A DNA stretch of 64,000 bases, taken from positions 1-64,000 of the forward strand of contig NW_020167565.1 in assembly GCF_001641265.1 (NCBI RefSeq), in the 5' to 3' direction. Position numbers and translations under genes: made by a program. Each line of letters begins with the position of its first letter. Position 1 is the stretch's first letter. Under the pieces are notes generated by a model, which saw nothing but the letters and a program-made list of their open reading frames with translations, was not told the DNA's origin and did not search any database. Shown piece after piece: positions 52,395 through 64,000 of this stretch. Source of the stretch: Pseudogymnoascus destructans. Lineage: Eukaryota; Ascomycota; Leotiomycetes; Thelebolales; Thelebolaceae.

Positions 52395-54206
52395 ATGTTC
52401 CTCCTCTTTTTGCTCCGCAATGTTCTTTTCTTTCTCTTGGTCCCTTTCTCCCTAGTCTCCACGACCTACCTCTACTACTACCCCCTATTCCACGGCTGCG
52501 GCTTTCCCACGCCAGGGTCCTCGATCTTCAGCAATGCCTTTGTGAGAACCGTCCTCTCGCACACCCCCCTCAGCCCTGCCGTCCCCGCGACCTCTCCCTT
52601 CCGCCTCCTCGCCGTCGGTGACCCACAGCTCGAAGGCTCCAGCTCCCTCGACCCAACCGCAGCCTCCCTGACAAACTTCCACGCCTTCTTCGGCACTTTG
52701 AACTCCACGGAATCCCTTCTCCAGCGCACCCGCACTGCCCTGCACGCCAACATCGACTTCTGGCTCGACGACCTGCCCCGCCTCGCCCGCTACGGCATCA
52801 AGCGCCTCGACCTCTGGGGGAACGACTTATACCTTGCGCACGTCTACCGCACCGTGCGCTGGTGGTCGCGCCCCACGCACGTCACTGTCCTCGGCGATCT
52901 ACTCGGCAGTCAATGGATCGACGATGAAGAGTTCGAGTGGCGCAGCGACCGCTTCTGGTCCCGCGTCTTCCCGGACCATGAGAAGATCAGCGACGACCTC
53001 ATACACACTACGATGCCCCCTATCGCCGTAGCCGATGGCGGCCAGGAACCCCGCAGTCAGCCCTTTCATACCATCGGCGAGGACGCAAAGACGTGGTCCA
53101 CTCGCCTGATGAACGTTCCCGGGAACCACGACATCGGCTACGCAGGCGACCTGACTCTCGAGCGAGCCTCCCGGTTCGAGCGCGCATTCGGCCGACTCAA
53201 CTATGCCCTCGAATTCCGCCTTCCTTCCGACCCTGAATCGCAGCAGCAGGCGCCGACCCTCCGCGTAGTCGTTCTGAACAACATGAACCTCGATACCCCG
53301 GTCTACGCGCCGACACTGCAAACAGACACATACAACTTCATAAACACTTTGGTCGGGTCCTCCTACCCAGTCGAGCACAGCGGCGTCTTCACCGTCCTGC
53401 TCACGCACATCCCTCTTCATAAAGTACACGGCGTCTGCAGCGACGGACCGCTCTTCGACTTCCATGAATCTGGCGAGAACGGATCCTTTCCTCACGGTAT
53501 CAGGGAGCAGAACCACCTCTCTGACGCTGCCTCGCGGGGCGTCCTCGAGAGCATATTCGGCAAGTCGTCCAGCCCCGTCCAGCCAGGTGGAGGGAGGGGA
53601 CGCAAGGGCATCGTCCTCACGGGCCACGACCACGAAGGTTGCGACGTATACCACTTCATCAACCAAACCTCTCCCGACCCGAAGTGGGAGGCTCACCGCT
53701 GGCCCGCCGCGCAGGCGCAGGGAATCCCGACCGACCCGTCACTCCCGGGCCTTAGAGAAGTCACAGTGCGCAGCGTCATGGGCGATTTCTCGGGCAACCT
53801 CGGCTTGATGAGCCTCTGGCTTGATGATGTCGGGGAGTGGCAGAGCGGGTTCTCGAATTGCAGGGCTGTGAGGGCGTGGGTGTGGTGGGTCGTGCATGTG
53901 GTTGACTGCATTGCGCTTGCAGTGGCGGCGCTGTGGGGTGCCGTGGAGTTTTACGCTAGTAGTGCCGGTCCGAACGGTTCGAAGAGGAGAGTGAATCGTG
54001 TTGCGAGGGCTGGCATCAGGGCCGCGAGTATGCGGAGTAGGAGCGCTGATCGAAGTGACATGGGGAATAGCAGCGGAAGTGATACCTCGACCCTGTCATC
54101 GGGGCAGAAGAAGAGCCTGCGCCGGAAGAGGAGCAAGCAGTCTATGAGAGGAGACTTGGGCGCGGGGAGACGCCAGTTGTCGGATGTGTTGGAGGTGCCA
54201 GAGTAA
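52395..54206 (+). CDS. Cdc1/Ted1-type ER metallophosphoesterase
   Basis: An intronless frame is open from an ATG at 52266. I prefer the ATG at 52395 because it places a signal-anchor (MFLLFLLRNVLFFLLVPF) at the N-terminus, giving 603 residues. Metallophosphoesterase motifs follow in order: VGDPQLEG, LGDLLGS, NVPGNHDIGY, LTHIPLH and TGHDHEGCD. A second hydrophobic segment near the C-terminus (WVVHVVDCIALAVAALWGAVEF) precedes a basic, Ser-rich cytosolic tail. The Cdc1/Ted1/PGAP5 family removes ethanolamine phosphate from GPI-anchor mannose in the ER. Metal ligands all appear present. Confidence 0.85.
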   Translation: MFLLFLLRNVLFFLLVPFSLVSTTYLYYYPLFHGCGFPTPGSSIFSNAFVRTVLSHTPLSPAVPATSPFRLLAVGDPQLEGSSSLDPTAASLTNFHAFFGTLNSTESLLQRTRTALHANIDFWLDDLPRLARYGIKRLDLWGNDLYLAHVYRTVRWWSRPTHVTVLGDLLGSQWIDDEEFEWRSDRFWSRVFPDHEKISDDLIHTTMPPIAVADGGQEPRSQPFHTIGEDAKTWSTRLMNVPGNHDIGYAGDLTLERASRFERAFGRLNYALEFRLPSDPESQQQAPTLRVVVLNNMNLDTPVYAPTLQTDTYNFINTLVGSSYPVEHSGVFTVLLTHIPLHKVHGVCSDGPLFDFHESGENGSFPHGIREQNHLSDAASRGVLESIFGKSSSPVQPGGGRGRKGIVLTGHDHEGCDVYHFINQTSPDPKWEAHRWPAAQAQGIPTDPSLPGLREVTVRSVMGDFSGNLGLMSLWLDDVGEWQSGFSNCRAVRAWVWWVVHVVDCIALAVAALWGAVEFYASSAGPNGSKRRVNRVARAGIRAASMRSRSADRSDMGNSSGSDTSTLSSGQKKSLRRKRSKQSMRGDLGAGRRQLSDVLEVPE

Positions 54207-54529
54207 TGAGGGGGTGTATGTATGTGTATTATATATGTATTTAGGGGATGTGGCATAGGTGTGGAGAGCATAATTAGCATAGCGTTGTAGCGATGATGAT
54301 AACGAATGGATTGGAATTTTGGTTACTGGCATGAGAACGATGCAGTGATTTGGGAAATGTTTGTATTGCGATCAGTTTTCTTGACCGAAACTAAAGAGAT
54401 TGCGCTTAATCGACGAAACGTATATACAGCCCCTTTGACATTCTAACCAGAGGAGCTAAAGTATCCAAACAGTATAATGCTCCCAATGAGCGCCTTGATT
54501 CTAGTCCGACCTTACGCGCCTGTCCATTA
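54207..54529. other. Convergent 3' intergenic region
   Basis: This separates the convergent 3' ends of the phosphoesterase gene and the 54530-55492 gene. It is AT-rich, with no gene or repeat seen. Confidence 0.4.
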
Positions 54530-55492
54530 CTACACGTCGGAAGATTCCTCTCCCTTCTCAATTTCCATTGCCTCCTTCAGCCCTCCAGCCGCCCGCCTTG
54601 CTCTCTTCCCAAGCATAAAAGTACTGTTCGGGTCCGCCAGTGCCAGGTACTGCTCATATTCCGAGGTCATCTTCCGTCTTTGCGCGTCCAACTCCCCTGG
54701 ATCGGTGCCATCAAATTCCATGGCAAACTGCCGGTCGAGCGCGTCCATCTCCGGTTCTTCTTCCTCCTCCCTCTGCTCTGTGTCCTCCGTCTGGCTCTCG
54801 TCGTCCGTATCCCGCAACGCAAGGCTCTGCGACGCACGTAGAGCCGCTGGTCGGCGCCCCCGCGGAGGCAGTGGTGACCCGGTCGCGGACGGCGACGTTA
54901 GCGCTAGGAATTGCTCATACTCTGACATCTTGCGTCCGGTGGTGTATGGCGGCTTTCCGAGTGGTGGTGGTCGCGGTTTCTCAGCGGCCCCACCGTGTGT
55001 CTGACGGCGTTTGCTATCTTTGGGCGCTTTGGCAGGTGCTGTGTCGGCACCTTTCTTGGGCTTCGAACCGGAAGATGGGGGGAGGGCTGCTTCAGCGGCG
55101 CGTTTAGCCGCGTTGTTGGCCTTTTTGCGCGCCATTACGGCTTCCATTTCGCCGCTTGCCCAGCGAGCTGAGGGTGTTAGTCGAGGGGCTTATGGGATGG
55201 GCTAGAAAATACCTTTTGTGATTGCCTTCATCTTCTCTGACTTTGCGGCGCGCGCAGCTTCTTTAGCTTTCGCTGCAGCAATGGCATCGGGATCCATAGG
55301 TGCAGTGTGTGTTGGAGTTTCCCCGTGGGGGGTGCTGGCCGCTGAGTATTCGACTTCAACGTTGGAGCGGCCGCCTCTTTTGTGTTTAAGCGTCGATGAG
55401 CGCCGAGGAGACGCATCCGGCGTTTCATATGCGATAAATGGTGCACCTTGAGGCAGAATATTTCGGTTCATAGACTCGTGCGGAGTGTGCAT
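54530..55492 (-). CDS. Hypothetical protein with repeated SEYEQ(F/Y)LAL motif
   Basis: Exons 55492-55213 and 55167-54530 join in frame to 305 residues. I do not recognise the family. It is highly charged and probably disordered, with a Lys/Ala-rich basic stretch (ARKKANNAAKRAAEAA), an acidic Glu run and two copies of a motif KMSEYEQFLALTSP / KMTSEYEQYLALADP about 80 residues apart. This suggests a chromatin or nuclear role, without proof. Frame openness continues upstream of the chosen ATG to about 55550, preceded by a possible acceptor. An alternative is that this exon belongs to the long gene at 55619-58479. Confidence 0.6.
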
Positions 55493-55618
55493 TTTGTTAT
55501 CCACGTGGTGTGCAGAGGATGGTGTTTCGTCAAGTTCAACTTTAATAGCATTAGTATTTGTTTTTTCTACGCCGTATTCCGCTCGTTTTGTGATAAACAG
55601 TGCAGAAAGGTGGCAGGT

Positions 55619-58479
55619 TTAGTAACCTTGGTATTTGTTTGGAGGATGCCTGTTCCTCTTCGGTCTTCCCGAAGATCCAGACCCGGATTCCTTCTCCGCG
55701 GGCTCACCTGCTGATGCAGGAGTTGTGAAAGAGCCGTTGTCATGAGACGACGCACCGCTGACCGAGGTCTGTGGGATCTCTGGAGCAATGGATTTATCAG
55801 CTTTGCCTGGTTTTGGCATGTCGTAAGGAGAGACTGCTTTGGCATTTGGCACCGCTGGAGCCACTGGACTCTTCCTGGCTCGACGAACAGGATGATTTTG
55901 TTCAGGATCAAGATCTTGCTGCTTGATCGAGGCCACTGGACCTCTCCGTGCACGAGCTTTGCGTCCATCCGATGTCTTCCGCTCAGGGTCAAAAGATTCT
56001 TGGCCACGATTGATCAAAATTGACTGGAATGGCTTCTCTGCGTCGATGGTCACTAGACCTGTTTCTCCATGACTTGGAACTGCAGCTGATTTGGGGGCTA
56101 CGGTAAGATCCTTCTCTGAAGGAGCAGCAGCAATATGTGTAATTGTTTGAATGTATGTGGTTGCCTGGCGGCTTCGACTCCTTGTTGTTCGACTGACAAC
56201 TTCTTTAGTGGCAGCAATACCCAAAGTCTCCGCACCACTTGGGGCGTTTTGAAACTTGGAGCTCGCCATTTCATTACCGGGAGCCGACATGGGTTTGAGA
56301 GAAGGATCGTCATTTTGATTGTTATTATGAGATTCGGTCTTAATACCTTTTTTGCCTTTGCCGGCGACGTGCCTGGCTGTGGGTTTCTGTGCTCGTTGAG
56401 ATGGTGGTGACCACTGGTGAACGTGTCCGAGACCTTCGTATTGATTGTTATGGAAAGTGTGGACTGCTCCTGGGGTATGCATGCTTGTATCAGCAGGTGC
56501 TTTCTTTACCTTGCGACTGGAGCTCGGCTTGGCCCCGTAAAAATCGTTTGCTGCATATGCTTCAGTTCCAGCAGTAGAGCCTTGTGCTGCAATGTTTTCG
56601 TCTGCATCCTTCTTACGTCGCTTCGCAGCCGCATTCTCCGATGCCTGAGCACTCTCACCCTGGTCTGTTCGCATATCGCCAGCAGGCTGGTCATCGGCGG
56701 ACACCTTGCGCTTCTTGGGAGCCAGTTTCGGCTCAGAACGATCATCAGGGCTGCCCGTCGCTTGTCCATCTTGGGAAGCCTTCATGGCCGCCAATTCCGA
56801 CTTCTTATATCGACCAATCTTTGGGGGCTCCAATCCGAGGGCCTCTGCCTCTCTCTTCTTGGCCCAACGCCTCTCCATGTTGATGGTAGCGGCCGACTTC
56901 TCCTTCTTGATAGTGCCATCAGGCAGTGTCGTATACACGGGCTCTTTTTTGCTCTTCTTGGCATACTTCCTTGGGTATGGCTTGGGCCTATCGCCTTCGA
57001 TTTTGTTATTTTTTAGCTGACCGTCGTCGCCTTCGTTGTTCTCCTGGCTAGTGGCTCTCGTAGAAGATTCACGCTGCTGTTGCAGCTCGGCCTTGCGTTT
57101 GGCCCAACCCATCTTGGCACCTTCGCTGCGCTTGATTGACTTTTCCTTTGCAATAGCATCTGCGTCGGCAGCACTCGAATTTACCGAGGCATCCACCGCA
57201 ACCGTCTTTGCTTTCTTCGCATTTTTCGCCGACTCAAAATCAGACGTGTCGAGTCTTCGTCTCTTCGTGCCGTATTCCCTGTCTGGGATCTCTTCATCGC
57301 TGCTCCAATCCGTTGAGGGGCCAGTGGAAACTGCTGGCGATGAGCCACGTCTTGAATCGGCATCGCCGACATTGTCGACCCATTTCTCGGTGGAGACCAT
57401 TGTCTCCCCGGCGGTTGGGTCGGCTTCTATCTCTTGTAGGCGTGTCTTTGCATTCTTGCGAGGGGGGCGGCCACGTGGTGCGGCTGGAGGGCTAGAAGCC
57501 CGCGATTCAGAAGCTACACGGGTGGAAGGCTTCTTCTCACGCTTTCCGCGTCCTCCTTCAATCATAAGGGCTTCATTGACCAAGTTCAAGGGCGCGTTTT
57601 CTTCACCAGACTCTTCAGGCGCCTCACCCGCTGGAACCTTTTGGGCCGGAGCGCGAGCCCGAAGATCTCGTTGGTTCTGGCCAAGTCGTCTGGGCCGCTG
57701 GCTGATTGGATCCTGGCGGCCAATGTCTTTAGTACCCTCCTTCACAATGTACCCGTAAACTGATGCTTCCAGTCGATCTTGCATAAGCTGGAAATCATCG
57801 GTGTAGAACCATTTTTCCGGGTCGTCATTTCGCACTGGAAGTGCTCTTGGGTTGATGACCTTCTGAGCAGGCTTTGCGACCTCCTTGGGGACACCTCTGC
57901 CTCTACCGCGCTCCCTTTCAAGGTCCTCTTCAATGGAGATCATATTAGGGAGGCGATACGCCTTGACACATTTCTCAAGCTCGAGCCACTCATCTTGATA
58001 CTCAACCAGTGCCTTCTGGGCATTGAGAATACGCCGATAGTGCTCGTCAATTGGGAGGTTTTCACAATCAGCCAAGTTGTCCCCGAACACTTCGACATCA
58101 GTAATTTTGGCCAAGCGAAACTCCGGGAGAGGCTCTTCATCTTCATCGAGCTCTCTACGCTCAGGATAAATTTCCACCTCGGTGAGAGAATAAGCTGGTG
58201 GGAGACGCGAGTCTTCACCGCCGACAGATGCTGGGGGGCTGCTCAGTTGGCTGGCTGCGGATTCATCATCACTTTCAGCCAAGCCTGGGCGGACACATGA
58301 TTCAACATGATCGCGGTATTGCTATTCGTGTCAGTACGTTCAAAAACAAACAAACACGTGACTGAGCCAGTAGTTGAAAGAAAGTGATAAATTCATACCT
58401 GAAGGTCTGCAGCATCATAGCCAGCGTGGCAATTTGGGCAGGTCATTGAAGCCTGGGCTTCTGCGACTGTGGCGTCCAT
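55619..58479 (-). CDS. Large nuclear-type protein with N-terminal zinc finger, unknown function
   Basis: Exon 58479-58399 (27 codons) and exon 58321-55619 join in frame to 927 residues. The junction creates a zinc finger: CPNCHAGYD followed by YRDHVESC (CxxC..HxxxC). A conserved-looking block at about residues 50-190 (VEIYPERRELDEDEEPLPEF.., DPEKWFYTDDFQLMQDRL) is followed by a long basic and Ser/Ala-rich tail with an AT-hook-like RGRPPRKNAK and several KKRK clusters. These features fit a chromatin-associated protein. I could not name the family. The intron is 77 bp. Confidence 0.7.
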
Positions 58480-58953
58480 GCTGTAATTTCCTCGTGGGCC
58501 GTGATAAGACGCGAGAAATAGAGACATGGAAACGATGTCGACAGGCTATAGAACTATATACAGGATCATTTATGGTGTAGAATAGGGTGGTTGAAGGATG
58601 GTGAGTCTGTAAATGAACAGATGAAAGCAGTTGAAGCAGTGAATTGACAACTTTTAGTATCATTTCACCTGTTCGGGTAATCTGGCTGGGTTAGCCTCCC
58701 TCCTTAAAACCCAAAATCGCTTACAGCCAATCAACGATTTTCATTTTCTATTTATTTCCTCGCTTACGTGCCAGTTGTACCATCCCATACAACGAACTAT
58801 GAGAAAGTACAAGTGACCTAGTCGTCGTACTAGTATTGTGGTCCTCTGTGAGAGCCCCATACTATTCACATTCACATTCAATACAGCTCCATATCAACAC
58901 ATTAATAAACTGGCTCATTGTCGAGAAGTGCACCACAACAGCAACACGACACT

Positions 58954-60567
58954 ATGGCAGCCAGGAAAGAAAAGACCGCGACCGATGACGAGCTCAAGAA
59001 GATGTTCGAGGGGCTGGAGGGAGAGGACCTGCCTGCCACCACTACCAAGGCCGATGCGTCCAAGACGAAGAAGCCTGCCCGCGCGCAGACCGCTGAGGAG
59101 ATAGAGGCTGAGCTGGCTGAGCTGGAGGATCTGGGTAAGCCACAGCCCGATGCCAGGCCACGAATCGCAACACCCGTTGGCGGCACCAGCTCTCCCACCA
59201 AGCGCACGCCGGTGGGCAGTCCCCTTCCGCAAACATCAACGCGATCGAGCGAGGATAAGAGGAAGTCGGGCGAGAGCGCTAGGTCATACCACACGAGCTT
59301 CACGCCCTCGGCGACAAGCAGCGAGCTCCAGGAGGCCGAGAAGAAGTCTCGAATTGCCGAGCCGGCTGCTGAGCCAGCCGCTGCTGGTGGCGGATGGTGG
59401 GGTGGCATTCTGGCCACGGCCAGCGCTGCGGTGAAGACGGCTGAGGCGGCAGTGAAGGAGATCCAGCAGAATGAGGAAGCTAAGCGCTGGGCCGAGCAGG
59501 TCAAAGGCAACGTGGGCGCACTACGAGGACTTGGTATGAGAACCCAGGACTATAATGAATAACTCCTAACGGCTACAGGTGGTGAGCTGAGCTCCCGAGC
59601 CCTCCCAACATTTGCCAACATCCTACACACCATCGCTCCGCCCATCTCGTCGCACGAGCGTCTTCAAATCCACATCACGCACGACTTCATTGGGTACCCC
59701 TCCCTCGACCCCCTTATCTACAATACCTTCTCGCGCGTGATGGCACAAGTTGAGGGAGGCGATCTTCTCGTCATCCAGCGTGGCCACGAGTCCTCTGCCC
59801 GGCGCACCTCCGATGCAGCATACACGGGTGGCCGCACGGGATGGTACGATGGCCCCTGGTGGCGCCAGGGCAATGAGCACCGCGATCTGGGTGCTGTCCC
59901 TGGGTTGGTTGAGGGTACCAAGCTCGTCCGCGTCAGCGCCGAGGCCTACGCGACCGAGTTCTTTGCCTCGCATGGTGGCCTCGAGTTAGCCGCCCGCCGC
60001 GCCACGGAGCAGCTCAGCGAGTCCAACCCCGTCCGCAGCAGCGACATTTTCCTCGCCGTGCAGGCCATCTCGCACGAGGCGCAGGCAGATATGTTCCAGG
60101 GACCTGCAACGGATGAGAAGGCCGATGCAGTCGCTGAGGAGGAGAAGCCGGAAAACTTGATCTCATTCGCGGTTTACCTGCACGACCCGGTGCATGGGAT
60201 TACATTTTCTGGCGTGTCGCAAACCGTGCCGGCAAAGTGGATCGCCTGGCTCGATGCACCGTCGCCAATGACGCCTGCGTCGCCGTCGTCACTGTCTGCA
60301 GAGGAGCACTCCTTCTCGCAGGACAAGTATAGCCCCCACATGCCGCGCGAGATTGCAGAGATCATTGGGTCGGGCGGCGTGGATCCGCGCGAATGGGTGG
60401 CCGAGTGGATAGAGGAGGTGATCAGCCTGGCTGTCGGTATTGTGGCGCAGCGGTACGTGGCTCGCCGAATGGGGGTTGGTGAGGGTGGCATTGGGAGGGG
60501 AAAGGCGCGGGCAGAGGAGGTTATGGCGGATGGAGGGGGTGAGGCGGCTAGGGCGGGCCTGATCTAA
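58954..60567 (+). CDS. MTC1: Maintenance of telomere capping protein 1 (DUF5427)
   Basis: Exons 58954-59533 and 59579-60567 give 522 residues. An acidic N-terminus (DDELKKMFEGLEGEDLP) leads to a Ser/Thr/Pro-rich linker, a WWGGILATASAAVKTAEAAVKE amphipathic region, and a conserved C-terminal domain (LQIHITHDFIGYPSLDP, WIAWLD..P, WVAEWIEEVISLAVGIVAQRYVARRMG). This matches the fungal Mtc1 family. The yeast gene was named from a genetic interaction with cdc13-1 telomere-capping defects and the protein is found in cytoplasm and ER/COPI vesicles. The gene lies 59 kb from the chromosome end, so its presence here need not be functionally meaningful. Confidence 0.85.
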
Positions 60568-61543
60568 TGAGTGATAGGGGGATTGACTATAACAGGTGGG
60601 GGAGATCTGGGTTGGAGTTATATATCACACGGGTTGTTTGCAAGTTGTATTTCATGGCCGGTAGTGTGTATGCAGTGATATGGATACGACGTGGGCTGTG
60701 AAGTAGGGGGTTTGTTTATTTCTAGAAAAACCGAATATACACCAAGTTTCACCACACGTATGAGAACTTACAGCTTATAGGTCACGGGGAGTGTGGCTGG
60801 AGATCAGGACCCTAGATACAACTATCTATAACATACTGATATTTTTCGTCGGCGGTGATGATGTCACCAGCCGCCGCTGTGCCTTGGTCACAAACCAAAC
60901 TTGGCCTCTCCCCTCTCTCCTCTCTCCGCCTTCTCCGCCTTCTCCGCCCTTTCTCAATATTTCTTATCCAATCCGGTAAGGCGTAGACCCCCGGCGTAGT
61001 AGGAAATCCAGGAAATCCAGGAAATACGCGAGAATCGTTGAGAACATCACCACTCCCCCGCCGCTTCCTCCAGTTCTCTTTCAACTTTTCTCCCCCATCA
61101 ACCTCTCATTGCGCTATAAACTACACTGTTGTAGACAGACTCGCCGACAGACTCGCCGACAGACCCGCCGACATCTTCCTCCCTCGACCTACCCATCAAG
61201 TCAGCCAGATCCCCGATATACTTCTAGACTCCTCTCTCCGTCTCTTGCGTCAACGAAACCGCTGACGATATATCGAACTAAAACAGGCCGAATCTGCAAC
61301 TCACCTGCACTCATCATCCACCACCAACCTATCGCCGTTGCTGCCGCCGCTGTACGCCTGCATTTCCTCACATCTCCGTCATCGACCGGCGATCATTGCC
61401 TGTGCGAAACACCACCAGCACCGCCACCACTCCCAAGCTCGCTTAACAATCAACTTCCCCTCCAATCCCCACTAAACAGTTATCGACAAAGGCCGACTTC
61501 ACCTCCAATACCCGGACCTGCCCCACCCCTCAAAAAGGTTCGA
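60568..61543. other. MTC1-kinase intergenic region with long 5' leader
   Basis: No gene is supported. CT-rich tracts lie at 60905-60955 and 61025-61100. Three direct AGACTCGCCGAC units lie at 61137-61172. The kinase frame stays open upstream to about 61110 but has no ATG there. Confidence 0.5.
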
Positions 61544-63591
61544 ATGGAGACGCTCAAGGCCTTCATAAAGCATGGTGAGTTTGACACTTTGCGCCTGACA
61601 CCCCCCGCATTCCGTCCTGCCGTGAAGACCAAACCTTCTGACAAAACGACAATGTAGGGAAGCACGCACGAGTGACCCAGCCTCAAGCCGAACCAACAAC
61701 CCACGTATCACCCGTCACTGCGCATCAACAGCGATCTGCGAATACCGAGTCCACCGTGTCACAAAAACGCGCAGAGGAGGCAAACATGGCCTACCAGGCA
61801 CAGAAAGATGACGCAAACAGGAAGGCAGGTGGAAAGAAGGTAGACCCGGACACGCTCGCGCGCATGGTTGCCGAAGACAATGAGTCGAAGGGGAAGCTGC
61901 CGCGGTACCCCGGCCTCGAGAGATGGCGCCTCATTGAGAAGATGGGCGACGGCGCATTCAGCAATGTATACAAGGCCGTCGACCTCGATGGAAGCGCGGG
62001 CGAGGTGGCCATCAAGGTCGTCCGCAAGTTCGAGATGAACTCATCTCAGGTAAGCACGGGCACGTATGCACATCTTTCCTGACACATACTCTCTATACTC
62101 CCTGTTTTCTGAGCACTGGCCAACAATTGGTGTAGGGTGATGATCATCTTCATCCGGATTTCAAGAAACCAAAGGCTGCTGAGGTGCGCATTATTTCCGC
62201 CTGTTAATCTGCTTACGTGCCACGTCTTGATGCTTTGTCGGACGTAAGCGCGTACGACGGCCACGTACTGACCATGGCCTCAGAGAGCGAACATTTTAAA
62301 GGAAGTCCAGATCATGAGGCAACTAGACCACCCCAACATCGTGAAGCTCATCGATTTCTCCGAGTCGAAGCAGTACTATTATATCATCCTGGAGCTCGCA
62401 CCGGGAGGAGAATTGTTCCACCAGATCGTCCGCCTGACCTACTTCAGCGAGGATTTGTCTAGGCATGTCATCACACAGGTAGCCGAGGCGCTGGAGTACT
62501 TGCACGAGGAGAAGGGTGTTGTGCACAGGTGAGTACGATGGATGCGAGTTGGTGTGTAGATCTAACAGATGTACAGAGATATTAAGCCAGAGAATTTACT
62601 GTTTAGCCCCATTCCCTTCATTCCAACCAAGAACCCAAAGCTTAGGTCCGATGAGGAAGAGGACAAGGTTGATGAGGGAGAATTCACCGCTGGCGTTGGT
62701 TCGGGCGGCATCGGTAAGATCAAGATTGCCGACTTTGGTCTGTCAAAGATCGTATGGGATACCCAGACCATGACACCCTGCGGCACAGTCGGCTACACCG
62801 CCCCGGAGATTGTCAAGGATGAGCGCTACTCCAAGAGCGTCGACATGTGGGCGATGGGTTGCGTTCTGTACACTCTACTTTGCGGATTCCCTCCTTTCTA
62901 CGACGAGAGCATCCAGGTCCTCACGGAGAAGGTTGCAAAGGGACAGTACACATTCCTCTCTCCCTGGTGGGACGACATCTCCAAGCCCGCTCAGGATCTT
63001 GTCTCGCACCTACTCACCGTCGACCCAGAGAAGCGATACACCATCAAGGAATTCCTCGCCCACCCCTGGATCAAGAATACTGCCGAGCCGACGCACGCGG
63101 CCTTTGACGCCCCACCTCTCGCCACACCTGCCACCGAGCGCAAGGAGCCTCTGCGCGCGTTTGACCGCGAGCTCCTTGAGTCGCCAGGGGCGCGCCGCAT
63201 GGACTTCCGCTCACCTGGTGCGGTCAACCTACGTGAAGTGTTCGATGTTGGTTACGCCGTGCATCGCCAGGAGGAGGAGGCGAAGCGCCGCAAGAGTCTC
63301 ATGGGCCGCGGCCTAGAGCCTATTGGGGACGAGAATGAGGGGGGCATGCAAGGTGTTGAGCAGGGTCTGAGGAATACAAGTCTGAGTGCTGCGGCAACGG
63401 CGAGGCAGCAGGCACAACCACAGGCGAAGGGATATGGACAGCACTCACCCGCTGTGGCTGCAGCTGCGAGGCAGCAGGTTAAGAATCAGAGGGGGGCGTT
63501 CGAGTTGAATCTCGATGGCGCGACGTTGCTGGGGAGAAGGGGGCAGAAGGGGCTAGCGAGCGGGCTGAGGGAGTCCACGACTGTGAAATGA
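61544..63591 (+). CDS. srk1: Srk1-like MAPKAP/CaMK-group protein kinase
   Basis: Exons 61544-61574, 61658-62049, 62136-62183, 62284-62528 and 62577-63591 join in frame to 576 residues. The catalytic domain begins RYPGLERWRLIEKMGDGAFSNVYK (P-loop) with the ATP-binding Lys in VAIKVV. It continues through HRDIKPEN (split by an intron), ADFGLSK and GTVGYTAPE, ending near HPWI. An acidic insert of about 40 residues sits between the catalytic loop and DFG, as in Srk1-type kinases. The C-terminal tail is Gln/Ala-rich. Fission-yeast Srk1 acts below the stress MAP kinase Sty1; that pathway placement is by similarity. All splice junctions are consensus. Confidence 0.85.
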
Positions 63592-64000
63592 GCGGGTGAG
63601 GAATGACAGATGGGACTAGGGATTTGTTCCATGGCGTGATACCGGCGTTTGAAACTGGGACGGGCGTGATCCTAGCACCACCCCATGTTTTTCTTGCTCT
63701 GTTTGGGCGGCCTGTCTTGATATGGACGGTGTTTGTGGTCGGAGGCATTTTATAGCTATGTCCGCACATGTGTCCAGTGCCTGATAGATAGGCAACATTG
63801 ATTAGACTATGACTTGGTGGATGTGACTCGGAGCTTACTACGTAGGGAACTAAATAGAGGGATTCATATCTACAATCACTATCATAGGAGCTGAGCAGAA
63901 ACATTCATATCAGCAATCGCTGCTACAGTAACACGTTGGCTATAGATATAGATTCACGTCCACAATCACTGTCACTGCTAAGCAGGGAGATTCATAAACA
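63592..64000. other. 3' intergenic end of window
   Basis: AT-rich sequence containing a near-tandem word ATTCATATCTACAATCACTATCA / TTCACGTCCACAATCACTGTCA between 63860 and 63995. No gene is seen before the window ends. Confidence 0.4.

Noticed and set aside
52478..53696. Minus-strand frames opposite the phosphoesterase gene
   Set aside because: They are shadows of a well-supported + strand gene.
1..64000. CRISPR arrays, rRNA or tRNA genes
   Set aside because: None is expected as CRISPR in a fungal nuclear genome. I found no array of short repeats with unique spacers, and no cloverleaf or rRNA core that I could recognise by eye.

Overview
The window is one end of a chromosome from a filamentous ascomycete (Pezizomycotina). 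It opens with TTAGGG-type telomere repeats (CCCTAA on the + strand). The genes have short introns (about 45-120 bp) with GT/AG ends and CTAAC or CTGAC branch points, and include fungal markers: telomere-linked RecQ helicases, a Zn2Cys6 regulator, Fot1/pogo and hAT transposons, and MTC1. The sequence does not fix the class or species.

Layout. (1) 1-7.8 kb: telomere, two units of a degenerate subtelomeric satellite, a TET/JBP-like 2-oxoglutarate oxygenase gene, a 5 x 153 bp minisatellite, and an intact telomere-linked helicase (TLH1). (2) 8.1-12.4 kb: a two-gene hAT transposon. (3) 12.7-23.7 kb: a second, decayed copy of the chromosome-end block, with about ten satellite units, a remnant of the oxygenase gene, an intact helicase of another subfamily (TLH2, three exons), and a TLH1 pseudogene missing its helicase domain and split by a solo LTR. 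(4) 23.7-26 kb: a mitochondrial nad4L fragment (NUMT) carrying an intact pogo transposon and abutting a truncated one. (5) 26-32.2 kb: degenerate repeats, then an intact MFS transporter divergent from a broken Zn2Cys6 regulator. (6) 32.3-40.35 kb: a Gypsy LTR retrotransposon with identical 166-bp LTRs and an extra intron-containing gene on the opposite strand. (7) 40.9-64 kb: mostly unique housekeeping genes (GRDP/DUF1399 protein, Nudix hydrolase, snRNP SmE, amino-acid permease, Cdc1/Ted1-type phosphoesterase, two nuclear-looking proteins of unknown function, MTC1, Srk1-like kinase), broken once by an inverted pair of solo LTRs with a MULE fragment between them at 45.6-48 kb.

How it fits together. 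Both helicases and the oxygenase are transcribed toward the telomere. They recur with the satellite as a block, so they look like parts of a subtelomeric module that has been duplicated and eroded. Both helicases carry N-terminal zinc fingers, a central region resembling a degenerate tyrosine-recombinase core, and a C-terminal RecQ-like helicase. The most unusual signal is that three selfish genes or elements are each sown with a private short motif: CGTTCG/CGTACG in the Gypsy element, TTCTGGTAATC in the hAT, and paired TATAGTAA in TLH2. The Gypsy element also carries an antisense, spliced Cys-rich gene, and the hAT carries an uncharacterised second gene. A self-recognition or anti-silencing role for these is a testable inference, not something the sequence proves.
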